Position numbers and translations under genes: made by a program. Below, piece by piece: positions 1 to 7,850 of a stretch of 64,000 bases of DNA; position 1 is the first letter of the stretch; each line of letters begins with the position of its first letter. Source of the DNA: Janthinobacterium sp. ROICE36 (lineage in GTDB: Bacteria; Pseudomonadota; Gammaproteobacteria; Burkholderiales; Burkholderiaceae_D); contig NZ_PEBS01000014.1 of NCBI RefSeq assembly GCF_002869965.1, positions 1 through 64,000 of the forward strand, given 5' to 3'. The notes under the pieces are model-generated. The model was not told where the DNA came from. It searched no databases and worked only from the letters and a program-made list of their open reading frames with translations.

Positions 1-1
1 T

Positions 2-91
2 AGCAAGAAGTGGACGATGCCAATACGGGACTGGAAAGCGGCACTGAACCGCTTCGCCATCCAGTTTGAAGACCGGGTACCGCAGACTTAA
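2..91 (+). mobile_element. 3' end of an IS256-family transposase gene (partial)
   Basis: The frame opening at base 2 reads 29 residues to a TAA. It contains KKWTMPIRDWKAALNRFAIQ, which is the typical C-terminus of IS256-family DDE transposases (family knowledge). The rest of the gene lies outside the window. The bases just after the stop, GTTTACACAGAATTC, resemble the inner part of the terminal inverted repeat of such elements, so the right end of the IS probably lies between about 92 and 125. The left end and any target-site duplication cannot be seen. Confidence 0.75.
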
Positions 92-103
92 ACGAAAAAC
101 CGT

Positions 104-472
104 TTACACAGAATTCAGTACACCCCCGATGTAGCCTCCATTGGGGTTTATAAATCTATATCCCCTGGAGCCTGGCTGAATTTTTGCCACATCTTGGATG
201 GAGTGATTGTCAGCGTCACGTGCCTGTTTTAGGTAGCGGAGGAGCATATCTTTTTTTCGCAAGCCATGGTATGTGCCCTGCCATGGTTCGAACTTGTTTC
301 GCATTGGTTGGCAGCTTCGTTCTACCTTTTGCCATATCTTCTCTAGGCAATTTAGAAATCCGCGCCAGTCCGACTCGAACTCATCCATTGTTTTTGCGTT
401 TTGCATTGAAACAATTGCTCTCGATGCGGCTGCTAGTTCCGCGCGAGGGTGTTTCAGCGGGTCGTTGGTCAT
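104..472 (-). pseudogene. Hypothetical protein, 3' end truncated by the IS element
   Basis: This 122-residue minus-strand frame starts MTNDPLKHPRAELAAASRAI and reads as a helical soluble protein with the segments LNCLEKIWQKVERSC and ADNHSIQDVA. I do not recognise its function. Its last codons, LNSV and stop, lie in the same bases that look like the IS terminal repeat, so the original C-terminus has been replaced by IS sequence. That makes it a disrupted gene and not an intact small protein. Base composition is more AT-rich than in the genes downstream, which fits acquired DNA. Whether the shortened product is made is unknown. Confidence 0.55.
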
Positions 473-945
473 TTGCCTGATTCCTGGTTATTTGATGGGC
501 TGGATCGGTAACGTAGAAAACTGTATTTGGAATTTATATGCAGTAGGCAATGGTGTTAGCTTTGTGTTGGCGGCGTTTCAGTGATGATGGTGGGTATTGT
601 GAGCCTTCTGAGTCTTATGAATTTTGTTTTAAGGCTTTGCATGTGCATCGTCAGACAGTGTTGATGCTTGCCCATCCCGCATAAGTGCTCCGGTCTGTCA
701 AAAAAGAGGATGCCAGGATTGCTATTGTAGCAATGGATTCTCAGTTGTGAGTGGGTTTGTGAAGTGGTATCTCTGTTCTGTTGCCATTGTTCCTTGTTAG
801 AGTGGCAATGATTGAAGTAAGGTGGAAAATAAGAAGGCCAGCAGTTGATTTCGTGAATCGCTTCGTGTTAAACTTCGCGCACGCTTTTTTGAGGGGCTAA
901 GCAAAGCCTTCAACGAAGAGTCCGCTGAGAGTAAAGCCAGCACAG
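473..945. other. AT-richer intergenic stretch without a convincing gene
   Basis: No frame here has a good start, coding bias or recognisable product. The stretch is visibly richer in A and T than the rest of the window and sits between an IS-damaged gene and the tRNA-Glu cluster, as in decayed acquired DNA. The only functional element I can support is the tRNA promoter near its right end. Confidence 0.5.
845..874 (+). promoter_or_regulatory. Probable sigma-70 promoter of the tRNA-Glu cluster
   Basis: TTGATT at 845-850 and TAAACT at 869-874 are spaced by 18 bp. They are followed by TCGCGCACG, a GC-rich discriminator of the kind known for stringently controlled stable-RNA promoters. The first tRNA begins about 70 bases downstream, leaving room for a 5' leader. 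The assignment rests on sequence match alone. Confidence 0.5.
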
Positions 946-1021
946 GTCCCCATCGTCTAGAGGCCTAGGACATCACCCTTTCACGGTGAGTACAGGGGTT
1001 CGAATCCCCTTGGGGACGCCA
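946..1021 (+). tRNA. tRNA-Glu(TTC), copy 1
   Basis: A 76-nt gene with acceptor stem GTCCCCA/TGGGGAC, anticodon stem-loop TCACC-CTTTCAC-GGTGA (anticodon TTC at 980-982), T-loop GGTTCGAATCC and an encoded CCA end. It is identical to the two copies downstream. Confidence 0.97.
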
Positions 1022-1056
1022 GGATTTAGTTGTAAAGTAAGTGCAGTGCTGAATGG

Positions 1057-1079
1057 GCCTGACAAGTCAGGCTTTTTTT
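1057..1079 (+). terminator. Intrinsic terminator between tRNA-Glu copies 1 and 2
   Basis: GCCTGA-CAAG-TCAGGC forms a six-pair stem with a four-base loop and is followed directly by seven T. It lies 36 bases after copy 1 and before copy 2, so it should release some transcripts before copies 2 and 3 are read. Confidence 0.75.
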
Positions 1080-1141
1080 GTTTCTGAAATTGCTGCGGTA
1101 CCGGGTCAGGATGCAAAGTGGTGCATTCAGGACAGATTTCT

Positions 1142-1217
1142 GTCCCCATCGTCTAGAGGCCTAGGACATCACCCTTTCACGGTGAGTACAGGGGTTCGAA
1201 TCCCCTTGGGGACGCCA
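1142..1217 (+). tRNA. tRNA-Glu(TTC), copy 2
   Basis: Identical over 76 nt to copy 1, with CCA encoded. It is preceded by a spacer ending GCATTCAGGACAGATTTCT that recurs almost unchanged before copy 3. Confidence 0.97.
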
Positions 1218-1272
1218 GATTCGCGTAGTAACAGGTCGGGATGCAGGGTAGCGCATTCAGGACAGATTTTCT

Positions 1273-1348
1273 GTCCCCATCGTCTAGAGGCCTAGGACAT
1301 CACCCTTTCACGGTGAGTACAGGGGTTCGAATCCCCTTGGGGACGCCA
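1273..1348 (+). tRNA. tRNA-Glu(TTC), copy 3
   Basis: Identical over 76 nt to copies 1 and 2, with CCA encoded. It is the last gene of the cluster and is followed 24 bases later by a terminator hairpin. Confidence 0.97.
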
Positions 1349-1372
1349 GACCGGCTGAATCAGCCAACAACA

Positions 1373-1401
1373 AAGCCGCCTGGTAACAGCGCGGCTTTTT
1401 T
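1373..1401 (+). terminator. Terminator of the tRNA-Glu cluster
   Basis: AAGCCGC at 1373-1379 pairs with GCGGCTT at 1391-1397 and is followed by a run of T. It separates the tRNA cluster from earP, which starts 48 bases further on. Confidence 0.8.
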
Positions 1402-1449
1402 GTTATTTTGCGGCACGCCAACGTTTTTCCCTTCATTTTTTGCCTGCTC

Positions 1450-2619
1450 ATGCCATTATCTAGCGATCGTGCACCATCTCTGGCTATCTTCTGTAAAGTC
1501 GTCGACAACTTCGGTGATATCGGCATTTGCTGGCGCCTGGCGCGGCAGTTGAACGGCGAGCACGCCGTGGCCGTGACCTTATGGGTCGACGATTTGCTGA
1601 GTTTTCAGCGCATTTGCCCCGCCATCGACGTGGATGCCGAGGCGCAGCAAGTGTCCGGCGTCATGATCCGTCACTGGCGCAGCCAGGATGGCGTGTTTTC
1701 AACTGCCGATATCGCCGATATCGTCATCGAGTTTTTTGCCTGTGACATTCCGCCTGGCTACATCGCCGCCATGGCGCAGTGCGCGCCGCAGCCGGTGTGG
1801 CTGAACCTGGAAGGCTTGACGGCGGAAGAGTGGGTCGAGGGCTGCCATGCATTGACGTCGCCGCGCCATGGCATGATCAAGCATTTCTTCTTTCCCGGCT
1901 TCACCAATAAAACGGGCGGCTTGCTGCGCGAAGCGGCGCTCGACGAGCAGCGGCTGGCGTTCCAGGCTGATGCGGCTGCCATGGGGGCATTCCTGGGGCG
2001 GTTCGGCGTGACGGCGGCGGAAATGTCTGCTTTGAAAGTATCGCTGTTCTGCTACCCGTCCGCGCCCGTCGCCGAGTTGTTTGGCGCGTGGCAGACGGGT
2101 AGCGAGCCCGTGACGTGCCTGGTGCCGGAAGGCGTCGCGTTCGATGCCGTTCAAGCGTTTATCGGCGACGATACAGCGATGGCTGGTGCGGCGCGCACGC
2201 GTGGCGTGCTGACCGTGCGCGTGCTGCCTTTCGTGCCGCAAGACGATTACGACCGCCTGCTGTGGGCCTGCGATGTCAATCTCGTGCGCGGCGAGGATTC
2301 CTTCGTGCGGGCGCAATGGGCCGGCCGGCCTTTTCTCTGGCATATCTACTTGCAGGATGAAAACTTGCACCACCTGAAATTGCGCGCCTTCTTGCAGCGC
2401 TATGCGGCAGACGCGGATGGGCCGATAGCCGGCCTGGTGCAGGCAGCGCTGGCCTGGAATGGCGCCAGCGCGGACGCTTTGCCGTGGACGCAGCTGTGGC
2501 CCGCCTTGCAGGCCGATCTGCCGCGCATCAGCGCGCGCGCGCAGGCCTGGCAGCGGCAGATGCAGTCCAATGGCGATCTGGCAAGTAACTTGCTGGCATT
2601 CGCAGGCGCGACGAGATAG
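1450..2619 (+). CDS. earP: EF-P arginine rhamnosyltransferase EarP
   Basis: EarP transfers rhamnose from dTDP-L-rhamnose to Arg32 of elongation factor P in the cytoplasm (family knowledge). The 389-residue protein has the N-terminal signature IFCKVVDNFGDIGICWRLAR with D19 and D23, and the C-terminal motif RGEDSFVRAQWAGRPFLWH with R280, E282 and D283, corresponding to the catalytic and nucleotide-binding residues of characterised EarP. I chose the ATG at 1450 because an upstream in-frame TTG at 1408 would start at the edge of the tRNA terminator. No strong ribosome site is visible before 1450. Its substrate gene efp follows 135 bases downstream on the same strand, the usual arrangement in betaproteobacteria. 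Confidence 0.96.
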   Translation: MPLSSDRAPSLAIFCKVVDNFGDIGICWRLARQLNGEHAVAVTLWVDDLLSFQRICPAIDVDAEAQQVSGVMIRHWRSQDGVFSTADIADIVIEFFACDIPPGYIAAMAQCAPQPVWLNLEGLTAEEWVEGCHALTSPRHGMIKHFFFPGFTNKTGGLLREAALDEQRLAFQADAAAMGAFLGRFGVTAAEMSALKVSLFCYPSAPVAELFGAWQTGSEPVTCLVPEGVAFDAVQAFIGDDTAMAGAARTRGVLTVRVLPFVPQDDYDRLLWACDVNLVRGEDSFVRAQWAGRPFLWHIYLQDENLHHLKLRAFLQRYAADADGPIAGLVQAALAWNGASADALPWTQLWPALQADLPRISARAQAWQRQMQSNGDLASNLLAFAGATR

Positions 2620-2754
2620 GCGCTTGCCAAAAATTAAGGTAAAATGCCCGGTTATTTCTAACGTATTTTTAACCGATCAAACGCAAGCTTGCGGCGCTGA
2701 TGGCGCACAGGCGGCAGATGGTCTTCATGCAACCCACTTTTTACGTACATTCCT

Positions 2755-3330
2755 ATGAAACCCGCAAAAGAAATTCGTGTTGGCAATATCATCATGGTCG
2801 ACAGCAAGCCTATGATCGTGTTGCGTTCTGATGTCAACGGTTCGAGCCGCACGGGCTTCACCTATAAATGGAAGATGAAAAATCTTCTGACGAACACCCC
2901 GATGGAAAACGTGTTCCGCGGCGACGACAAGTTTGACGTTGTTGTTCTGGATAAAAAGCCAGTGACGTATTCGTACTTCGCCGACCCGCTGTTCGTCTTC
3001 ATGGACACCGAGTACAACCAGTATGAAATCGAAGAAGAGAACCTGGGCGATGCACTGCATTACCTGAAGGATGGCATGGAATGCGAAGCCATTTTCTACG
3101 ACGGCAAAGCCATCTCCGTTGAACTGCCTACGACCATCGCCCGTCAAGTGGTGTACTCGGAGCCTGCAGTCAAGGGCAACACTTCGGGCAACGTCCTGAA
3201 AGAAGCCAAGATCGAAAACGCCATCGACGCGCACCGCCACATCGTGCAAGTGCCGCTGTTCGTGGCACAGGACGACGTCATCGAAATCGACACCCGTACC
3301 AACGAATACAAGCGTGTCGTACGCAACTGA
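2755..3330 (+). CDS. efp: Elongation factor P, arginine-32 type
   Basis: EF-P binds between the P and E sites of the ribosome and relieves stalling at proline runs. The 191-residue length is normal. Three beta-barrel domains are expected: a KOW-like N-terminus beginning [20 protein letters not shown], then two OB folds. The acceptor loop reads [16 protein letters not shown] with Arg at position 32. This is the rhamnosylated type and not the lysylated Lys34 type, which agrees with earP upstream. A strong terminator follows. Confidence 0.98.
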   Translation: MKPAKEIRVGNIIMVDSKPMIVLRSDVNGSSRTGFTYKWKMKNLLTNTPMENVFRGDDKFDVVVLDKKPVTYSYFADPLFVFMDTEYNQYEIEEENLGDALHYLKDGMECEAIFYDGKAISVELPTTIARQVVYSEPAVKGNTSGNVLKEAKIENAIDAHRHIVQVPLFVAQDDVIEIDTRTNEYKRVVRN

Positions 3331-3405
3331 TAGATCGTCACGCTGCGCTGCTCGCACGGCCCGGCAAACGCCGGCCTGGCTTGCCCCAGTGCTTGACCAT
3401 CAAGA

Positions 3406-3433
3406 AACGCTGCCTTCGGGCGGCGTTTTTTTT
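3406..3433 (+). terminator. Terminator of efp
   Basis: AACGCTGCC pairs with GGCGGCGTT around a TTCG tetraloop and is followed by eight T. Confidence 0.92.
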
Positions 3434-3533
3434 GCTTAAAAAATTCCCTTCAACAACAATTGTGTTGCAAGGACTGCTATGCTGTGGATAGAGCATTATT
3501 ACGGTAGAAACATTGAAGTTTCTTGGAGATACC

Positions 3534-4676
3534 ATGCAGCGCAGTCAGATGTTACGCAATGGCGCGCCTCGGGGCGTGACGCGTCCCGTATTGGCCCGTG
3601 CCACGGCGCCAGCCAGCCCCATGGCCCATTTGCTCGATGCCGGCGTCTTGCCGCAACAGCAGATGATGCAGGCAGGCAAACTCAGTTCGCATGCGCTGAC
3701 GTCGCAGTACCTGGGGCGCATCCGTTCCCTGTGCAGCATCGGCGCGCGCGCCTATCCCGGCATTGAAATCAATCCAGATGCGCTGAAAATTGCCCTGGAA
3801 ATGGATCGAGAAAGGCAAGTGCACAAGGTGCGCGGCCCCTTGCATGGCATCCCCGTCGTCTTGCGCGACAATATCGCCACGGGCGACCGCATGAAGACGC
3901 GCACGCAGGCGCCGTTGGCCACGCATGCCAGCTGTGATTCCTTTGTCGCGGCGCGCTTGCGCGCGGCCGGCGCCGTCATCATCGGCAAAAGCAATTTGCG
4001 CCAATGGGCCGCCGTCAGCGTGCCGCATGCCAGTGCCAGCTGGGCCGGCCTGACCATCCTGGCCGTGGACAGCGCGGCGGACGGCTCCATTGTCGCGCCC
4101 GCCTCGACGTGCGGCCTGGTTGCCATCAAACCCACGGGCAGGGTTGCCAGTGGGCAGGGCAGCGAGCCAGCCACGGCAGGACCGATGGCGCCCAGCGTGC
4201 GCGAGGCTGCCTGGCTGCTCGCGGCCCTGACCGGCGAGCGCCTGGCCGATGGCATGGTGCTCGATGTTGCCGGCTTGCATGGGCGCCGCATCGGCGTGGC
4301 GCGCCACCTGTTCGGCCAGTGTGCCGGGACCGATGCCGTGATCGAGCAGGCATTGCTGGTGCTGCGCGAACAGGGTGCGGAGCTGATCGAGCCGCCGCCC
4401 GCGTCCGAGCCTGGCGGCATCGCAGCGTTGCTGTGCTTGCATGGGCTCGATGCGCTGGTGGGGCCCACATGCCATGGGGTAGCGCAGGGGCAGTCCACCT
4501 TGCCGCATATCACGGTGCCCGCCGGCATGGTTGGGGGCTTGCCCATCGGTTTGTCCTTCATCGGCCCTGCCCACGGCGAAATGCCGCTCATTGCGATGGC
4601 CTATGCCTATGAGCAGGCGACCTTGCACCGGCGCACACCCGCATTGCCGTCCAGCATCACGCAGGCGCTGCGTTGA
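3534..4676 (+). CDS. Degenerate amidase-signature family protein, probably inactive
   Basis: The 380-residue protein belongs to the amidase signature family: the N-terminal helix region, HGIPVVLRDNIATG, ADGSIVAPASTCGLVAIKPT, and the C-terminal TVPAGMVGGLPIGLSFIGPA are all recognisable. Active members use a Ser-cisSer-Lys triad and are about 460-510 residues long (family knowledge). Here the triad Lys in the VLLKDNI motif is Arg111. The glycine- and serine-rich CGSSSGS loop carrying the cis-Ser, expected just before the nucleophile block, is absent. The nucleophile-position Ser185 remains. A further block before the C-terminus is also missing. The frame is open and of normal coding character, so it is kept as a gene and not called a pseudogene. 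The start at 3534 has TTGGAG about six bases upstream. Confidence 0.85.
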   Translation: MQRSQMLRNGAPRGVTRPVLARATAPASPMAHLLDAGVLPQQQMMQAGKLSSHALTSQYLGRIRSLCSIGARAYPGIEINPDALKIALEMDRERQVHKVRGPLHGIPVVLRDNIATGDRMKTRTQAPLATHASCDSFVAARLRAAGAVIIGKSNLRQWAAVSVPHASASWAGLTILAVDSAADGSIVAPASTCGLVAIKPTGRVASGQGSEPATAGPMAPSVREAAWLLAALTGERLADGMVLDVAGLHGRRIGVARHLFGQCAGTDAVIEQALLVLREQGAELIEPPPASEPGGIAALLCLHGLDALVGPTCHGVAQGQSTLPHITVPAGMVGGLPIGLSFIGPAHGEMPLIAMAYAYEQATLHRRTPALPSSITQALR

Positions 4677-4707
4677 CCATGATGATACTTTTTTCTTTCG
4701 ATAAACT

Positions 4708-5118
4708 ATGCTTGCAACCTTGCTGTTGAGTGCGGCCGTGGCCGCCACCCCGACTCCTTTTGATGCCGCGCAACTGTCCGGCAGCTGGTCCGACAGCGTG
4801 AATACCAGTAGTGTTTGCGAAGAAGCGCGGCATTTTACGCGCATGCAGCTGTCTGACGACCATCAGCGGCTGGCGATCTTCAATGACCGCACCTGGAAAA
4901 GCAAGCTGGGTGAAACCAACCGCTTTGCCGCGATGGTGGTGGCAGAGACGGAGCGCAGCCTGACTTTGCGCTATGACAATGAAACTCGCCTCAATGACGC
5001 TGGCAAGCTGGTGGAATGGCAGTTGATCATCGTCGCGCCCGGCGTGTACCGCTGGCGCGAGACGGGCTGGCCGGAAGGCAAGGTCAACGGGGTCGTCGGC
5101 ATCCGTTGCTCTCCTTGA
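4708..5118 (+). CDS. Exported hypothetical protein, 136 aa
   Basis: The N-terminus MLATLLLSAAVAATPTPFDA is a short signal peptide with probable cleavage after the second Ala-Ala region, leaving a small periplasmic protein. The mature part has the lipocalin-like opening LSGSWSDS and two Cys (one near VCEEARHF, one in the C-terminal GIRCSP) that could form a disulfide. I do not recognise the family. It lies 31 bases after the amidase-like gene and 65 bases before the Ivy-like gene on the same strand. A loose operon with the latter is possible. Confidence 0.75.
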   Translation: MLATLLLSAAVAATPTPFDAAQLSGSWSDSVNTSSVCEEARHFTRMQLSDDHQRLAIFNDRTWKSKLGETNRFAAMVVAETERSLTLRYDNETRLNDAGKLVEWQLIIVAPGVYRWRETGWPEGKVNGVVGIRCSP

Positions 5119-5183
5119 TGCCGGTGTGCAAGCACGCCATTCTGCTATGCTGCCGCCATTACTGAATGCTTTTAGGAGATTGC

Positions 5184-5642
5184 ATGTCCGCACGTTTGCT
5201 CTTCCCCCTGTTCCTGGCCGCCGCCGTGGCGCTGGCCGCCATGCCGGCGCAAGCGCGAACGCCCAGGCTGTCGCTCATTGAACAGGCGCAAAGCTGCGAC
5301 GGTGGCCACACCTGCCCGTATTTCCCCGACGTCTACAAGGCGGACTACGCCTTTCGCAAGGCCTTCAATGTGGGCTTGAAAAAGGCCGGCCTGAAGCGCC
5401 AGCGCTGGGTGCCCGATGGCGTGGCCAGCCCGCTCAAGCCCGTCGAGATCGACGGCAAGGCGCGCCTGCTCAGCAGTGTTTGCGAACCGCACAATTGCGG
5501 CCACCACTACACCATCCTGTACGACCCGGTCGCGCGCAGCATGACGGGCGTGTATATGGGCAGCGATGCCAAGGGCGGCTTGCGCACCGTGTACTTCGGC
5601 GAGCCCAGCATCGCCGAAGCCGACCTGCTGTTCAAGAACTGA
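5184..5642 (+). CDS. Ivy-family inhibitor of C-type lysozyme (periplasmic)
   Basis: A 152-residue exported protein with signal peptide MSARLLFPLFLAAAVALAAM and cleavage near AQA-RTP. The motif VCEPHNCGHHYTILYDP matches the CKPHDC loop by which Ivy proteins plug the lysozyme active site; here Lys is Glu and Asp is Asn, while the two Cys and the His are kept. The length is right for Ivy. The family protects against C-type lysozyme, and some members restrain the cell's own lytic transglycosylases. The start at 5184 is preceded by TTTTAGGAGATTGC, with AGGAG at a good distance. The stop overlaps the next start. Confidence 0.75.
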   Translation: MSARLLFPLFLAAAVALAAMPAQARTPRLSLIEQAQSCDGGHTCPYFPDVYKADYAFRKAFNVGLKKAGLKRQRWVPDGVASPLKPVEIDGKARLLSSVCEPHNCGHHYTILYDPVARSMTGVYMGSDAKGGLRTVYFGEPSIAEADLLFKN

Positions 5643-6052
5643 TGCGCGCGCCACTGCACATTTCCAGCGAGCGCGACGAACTGGACGTGCCCATGATCCA
5701 CCGCTACCTGAGCGAGCAGTCGTACTGGAAGCGCGGCGTGGCGATGGAAACGGTGCACAAGGGAATCGCCAACGCGCTGTGTTTCGGCGGCTATGTGGAT
5801 GACCAACAAGTGGCGTTCGCCAGGGGCGTCACCGATTACACGGATTTTGCCTACCTGCGCGACGTGTTTGTGCTGCCGCAATACCAGGGGCGCGGCTATG
5901 GCAAGCAGTTGCTGGCCGCCGTACTCGGCGATGCACGCTTGCGCGATGTCGGCTGGATGCTGGCGACCGATGACGCGCATGCGCTGTATGCGAGCTTTGG
6001 TTTTGCAGCTCTGGAGGGGCCGCAAAAATACATGCGCCGCCCCGCGCCGTAG
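5642..6052 (+). CDS. GNAT-family N-acetyltransferase, 136 aa
   Basis: The acetyl-CoA binding motif LRDVFVLPQYQGRGYGKQLL, with R/Q-x-x-G-x-G/A, followed by GWMLATDDAHALYASFGF, is the standard GNAT core. Its ATG overlaps the stop of the Ivy-like gene (TGATG), which implies translational coupling. The substrate is unknown. Close relatives act on small molecules or N-termini. A longer upstream frame to 5480 exists but lies inside the Ivy-like gene, so it is rejected. Confidence 0.88.
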   Translation: MRAPLHISSERDELDVPMIHRYLSEQSYWKRGVAMETVHKGIANALCFGGYVDDQQVAFARGVTDYTDFAYLRDVFVLPQYQGRGYGKQLLAAVLGDARLRDVGWMLATDDAHALYASFGFAALEGPQKYMRRPAP

Positions 6053-6098
6053 AAATTGTCAAAAAAACCTTTTAGTGTCAAGAGAACTATTTATATAT

Positions 6099-6126
6099 TT
6101 GCACGTAATAGTGTTGCATTGATAAT
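6099..6126 (+). promoter_or_regulatory. Probable sigma-70 promoter of aqpZ
   Basis: TTGCAC at 6099-6104 and GATAAT at 6121-6126, preceded by T, are spaced by 16 bp. They lie in an AT-rich patch about 150 bases before the aqpZ start. Confidence 0.55.
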
Positions 6127-6272
6127 GAAGCCATGTCATTATTCGCGCTCTGCAGATTGTGCTGCGTTGCTGGTGCTGTACTTTGCCGTCGCCCCTGGAC
6201 GAAGGCAAAGGTGGTGAGCGGTCCGATTGGTCGTCCCTGGCACGTTTTCTTGTCACTGAAAAGGAATACATC

Positions 6273-6962
6273 ATGAAACAATATGGAGCCGAGTTCCTCG
6301 GCACGTTCTGGTTGGTGCTGGGCGGTTGCGGCAGCGCCGTACTCGCCGCTGCCTTTCCTGGCCTTGGCATCGGTTTTGCGGGCGTGGCACTGGCGTTTGG
6401 CTTGACGGTGCTGACCATGGCCTACGCCATCGGCCATATCTCGGGTTGCCATTTGAATCCTGCAGTGTCGATCGGCCTGTGGGCCGGTGGCCGCTTTCCC
6501 GCCAATCAACTGTTGCCATACATCATCGCGCAAGTGCTGGGCGCCATCGTGGCCGGCGGCGTGCTGTACGTGATCGCCAGCGGGCAGGCCGGTTTCGATG
6601 TCAGCAAGGGCTTTGCCTCGAACGGCTATGGCGCGCATTCGCCGGGCGGATATTCGATGCTGTCGGCGCTGGTGATTGAAATCGTGCTGACGATGTTCTT
6701 CCTGATCGTCATCCTGGGTGCCACCGACAAGCGCGCCCCGGCCGGTTTTGCCCCGCTGCCTATCGGCCTGGCGCTGACCCTGATTCACCTGATCAGCATC
6801 CCCGTCACCAATACCTCCGTCAATCCGGCCCGCAGCACGGGCGTGGCCTTGTATGTGGGCGACTGGGCCACCAGCCAATTGTGGCTGTTCTGGCTGGCAC
6901 CCATCATCGGTGCCTTGCTGGGCGCGCTGGCTTATCGCTTGATTGCTGGCGAAAAAGAGTAA
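6273..6962 (+). CDS. aqpZ: Aquaporin Z, water channel
   Basis: A 229-residue inner-membrane channel with six membrane helices and two half-helices carrying the NPA motifs HLNPAVS (N62-A64) and SVNPARS. The selectivity-filter residues visible are Phe42, a His in TLIHLIS, Thr in TNTS and Arg in NPAR. This Phe/His/Thr/Arg set is that of water-specific aquaporins and not glycerol facilitators. ATG 6273 has AAAGGA seven bases upstream. The in-frame extension to 6159 lacks membrane character and is not used. Confidence 0.97.
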   Translation: MKQYGAEFLGTFWLVLGGCGSAVLAAAFPGLGIGFAGVALAFGLTVLTMAYAIGHISGCHLNPAVSIGLWAGGRFPANQLLPYIIAQVLGAIVAGGVLYVIASGQAGFDVSKGFASNGYGAHSPGGYSMLSALVIEIVLTMFFLIVILGATDKRAPAGFAPLPIGLALTLIHLISIPVTNTSVNPARSTGVALYVGDWATSQLWLFWLAPIIGALLGALAYRLIAGEKE

Positions 6963-6977
6963 GTTTGAGCATGTAAA

Positions 6978-7001
6978 GAAAGCAGCCTGCGGGCTGCTTT
7001 C
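6978..7001. terminator. Bidirectional terminator between aqpZ and the AraC gene
   Basis: GAAAGCAGCC and GGCTGCTTTC form a ten-pair stem with a TGCG loop. T-rich tracts lie on both sides, serving the two convergent genes. Confidence 0.75.
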
Positions 7002-7006
7002 TTCGT

Positions 7007-7837
7007 TTACTCGGCGGCGCGCCACTCACTCAGGTAGTGCTGCGGCGTGCGGCCCAAGATGCGGCGGAACATGGCGCTGAAGGCGCTGGGGCTGGCGTAG
7101 CCCAGCGCATAGGCGATGGTCGCCACGCCTTCGCCCCGGTCCAGCCGGCAGAATGCTTCGGCCAAGTGGACTTGCTGCAGCCATTGGCGGTAGTGCAAGC
7201 CCGTTTCCTTGGGAAATAAACGGATCAGGGTGCGCGCGCTGGCGCCCGCATCCTGCGCCCAGTCCTCGATGCTGCGCCGGCTGCCGGGGGCGCTCATGAT
7301 GGCCGAGCAGACGGCCACCAGGCGGCGGTCGCGGGGCCAGGGTATGGCGATGGGCACGGTATCGGCCGCCGCCAGTTCCGACAGGATCAGGTGCGCCAGC
7401 CAGTCGCCGCGCCCCGCCAGCGCATATTCGATCGGTTCGGCCAGCAAGGCCAGGATCAGCTCGCGCAGCAGGCGGCTCACTTCCAGCACCTTGCAATCGG
7501 CGCCATACGGGACCGCCACTTGCGCATCGATATACACGGTGCGCATGCTCAGTTCGCTCAAGATATGGACTTCATGCACGACGCCCACGGGGATCAGCAG
7601 GGCGCGCCGGGGCGGCAAGATCCACACGCCATGCTCGGTGGAGACGCGCATCACGCCTTGTGTCGCATACAGCAGTTGTGCCCGCACATGGCTGTGCGGC
7701 GCCGTGTAGTCACCCGCCGCATATTGCCTGGACATGGCCGTCACGGGCCGCAGCACGTGCTGGTAATCGTGCGAGCTGGTGCTGCGGCTGAAGGGTACGC
7801 CGTCGGGGTGGGTCTGGGCGGGTTGGTGGGTGTACAT
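7007..7837 (-). CDS. AraC-family transcriptional regulator with cupin-type N-terminus
   Basis: The 276-residue protein has an N-terminal AraC-binding/cupin region (HSHVRAQLLYATQGVMRV, PPRRALLIPVGVVHEV) and a C-terminal double helix-turn-helix (ASARTLIRLFPKETGLHYRQ and GVATIAYALGYASPSAFSAM) ending FRRILGRTPQHY. It resembles NimR-type regulators, which control an adjacent divergent transporter. Here it is divergent from an Fsr-like exporter with three 11-bp iterons between them, so local control of that exporter is the simplest inference. The effector is unknown. Confidence 0.92.
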   Translation of the reverse strand: MYTHQPAQTHPDGVPFSRSTSSHDYQHVLRPVTAMSRQYAAGDYTAPHSHVRAQLLYATQGVMRVSTEHGVWILPPRRALLIPVGVVHEVHILSELSMRTVYIDAQVAVPYGADCKVLEVSRLLRELILALLAEPIEYALAGRGDWLAHLILSELAAADTVPIAIPWPRDRRLVAVCSAIMSAPGSRRSIEDWAQDAGASARTLIRLFPKETGLHYRQWLQQVHLAEAFCRLDRGEGVATIAYALGYASPSAFSAMFRRILGRTPQHYLSEWRAAE

Positions 7838-7850
7838 GTGGGCCGTTGGA

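Larger units (their letters stand above)
1086..1348 (+). repeat. Tandem repeat of spacer plus tRNA-Glu (about 131-bp unit)
   Basis: The spacers before copies 2 and 3 share the pattern GGTC-GGATGCA-GGT or AGT, then GCATTCAGGACAGATTT, then CTGTCCCC. The distance from copy 2 to copy 3 is 131 bases, whereas copy 1 to copy 2 is 196 bases. This indicates that copy 3 arose by tandem duplication of copy 2 with its leader, or the reverse. Confidence 0.7.

Noticed and set aside
1053..1552. Open frames running through the tRNA-Glu copies
   Set aside because: They translate tRNA sequence (repeated FTVSTGVRIPLGTP) and are artefacts of the duplication.
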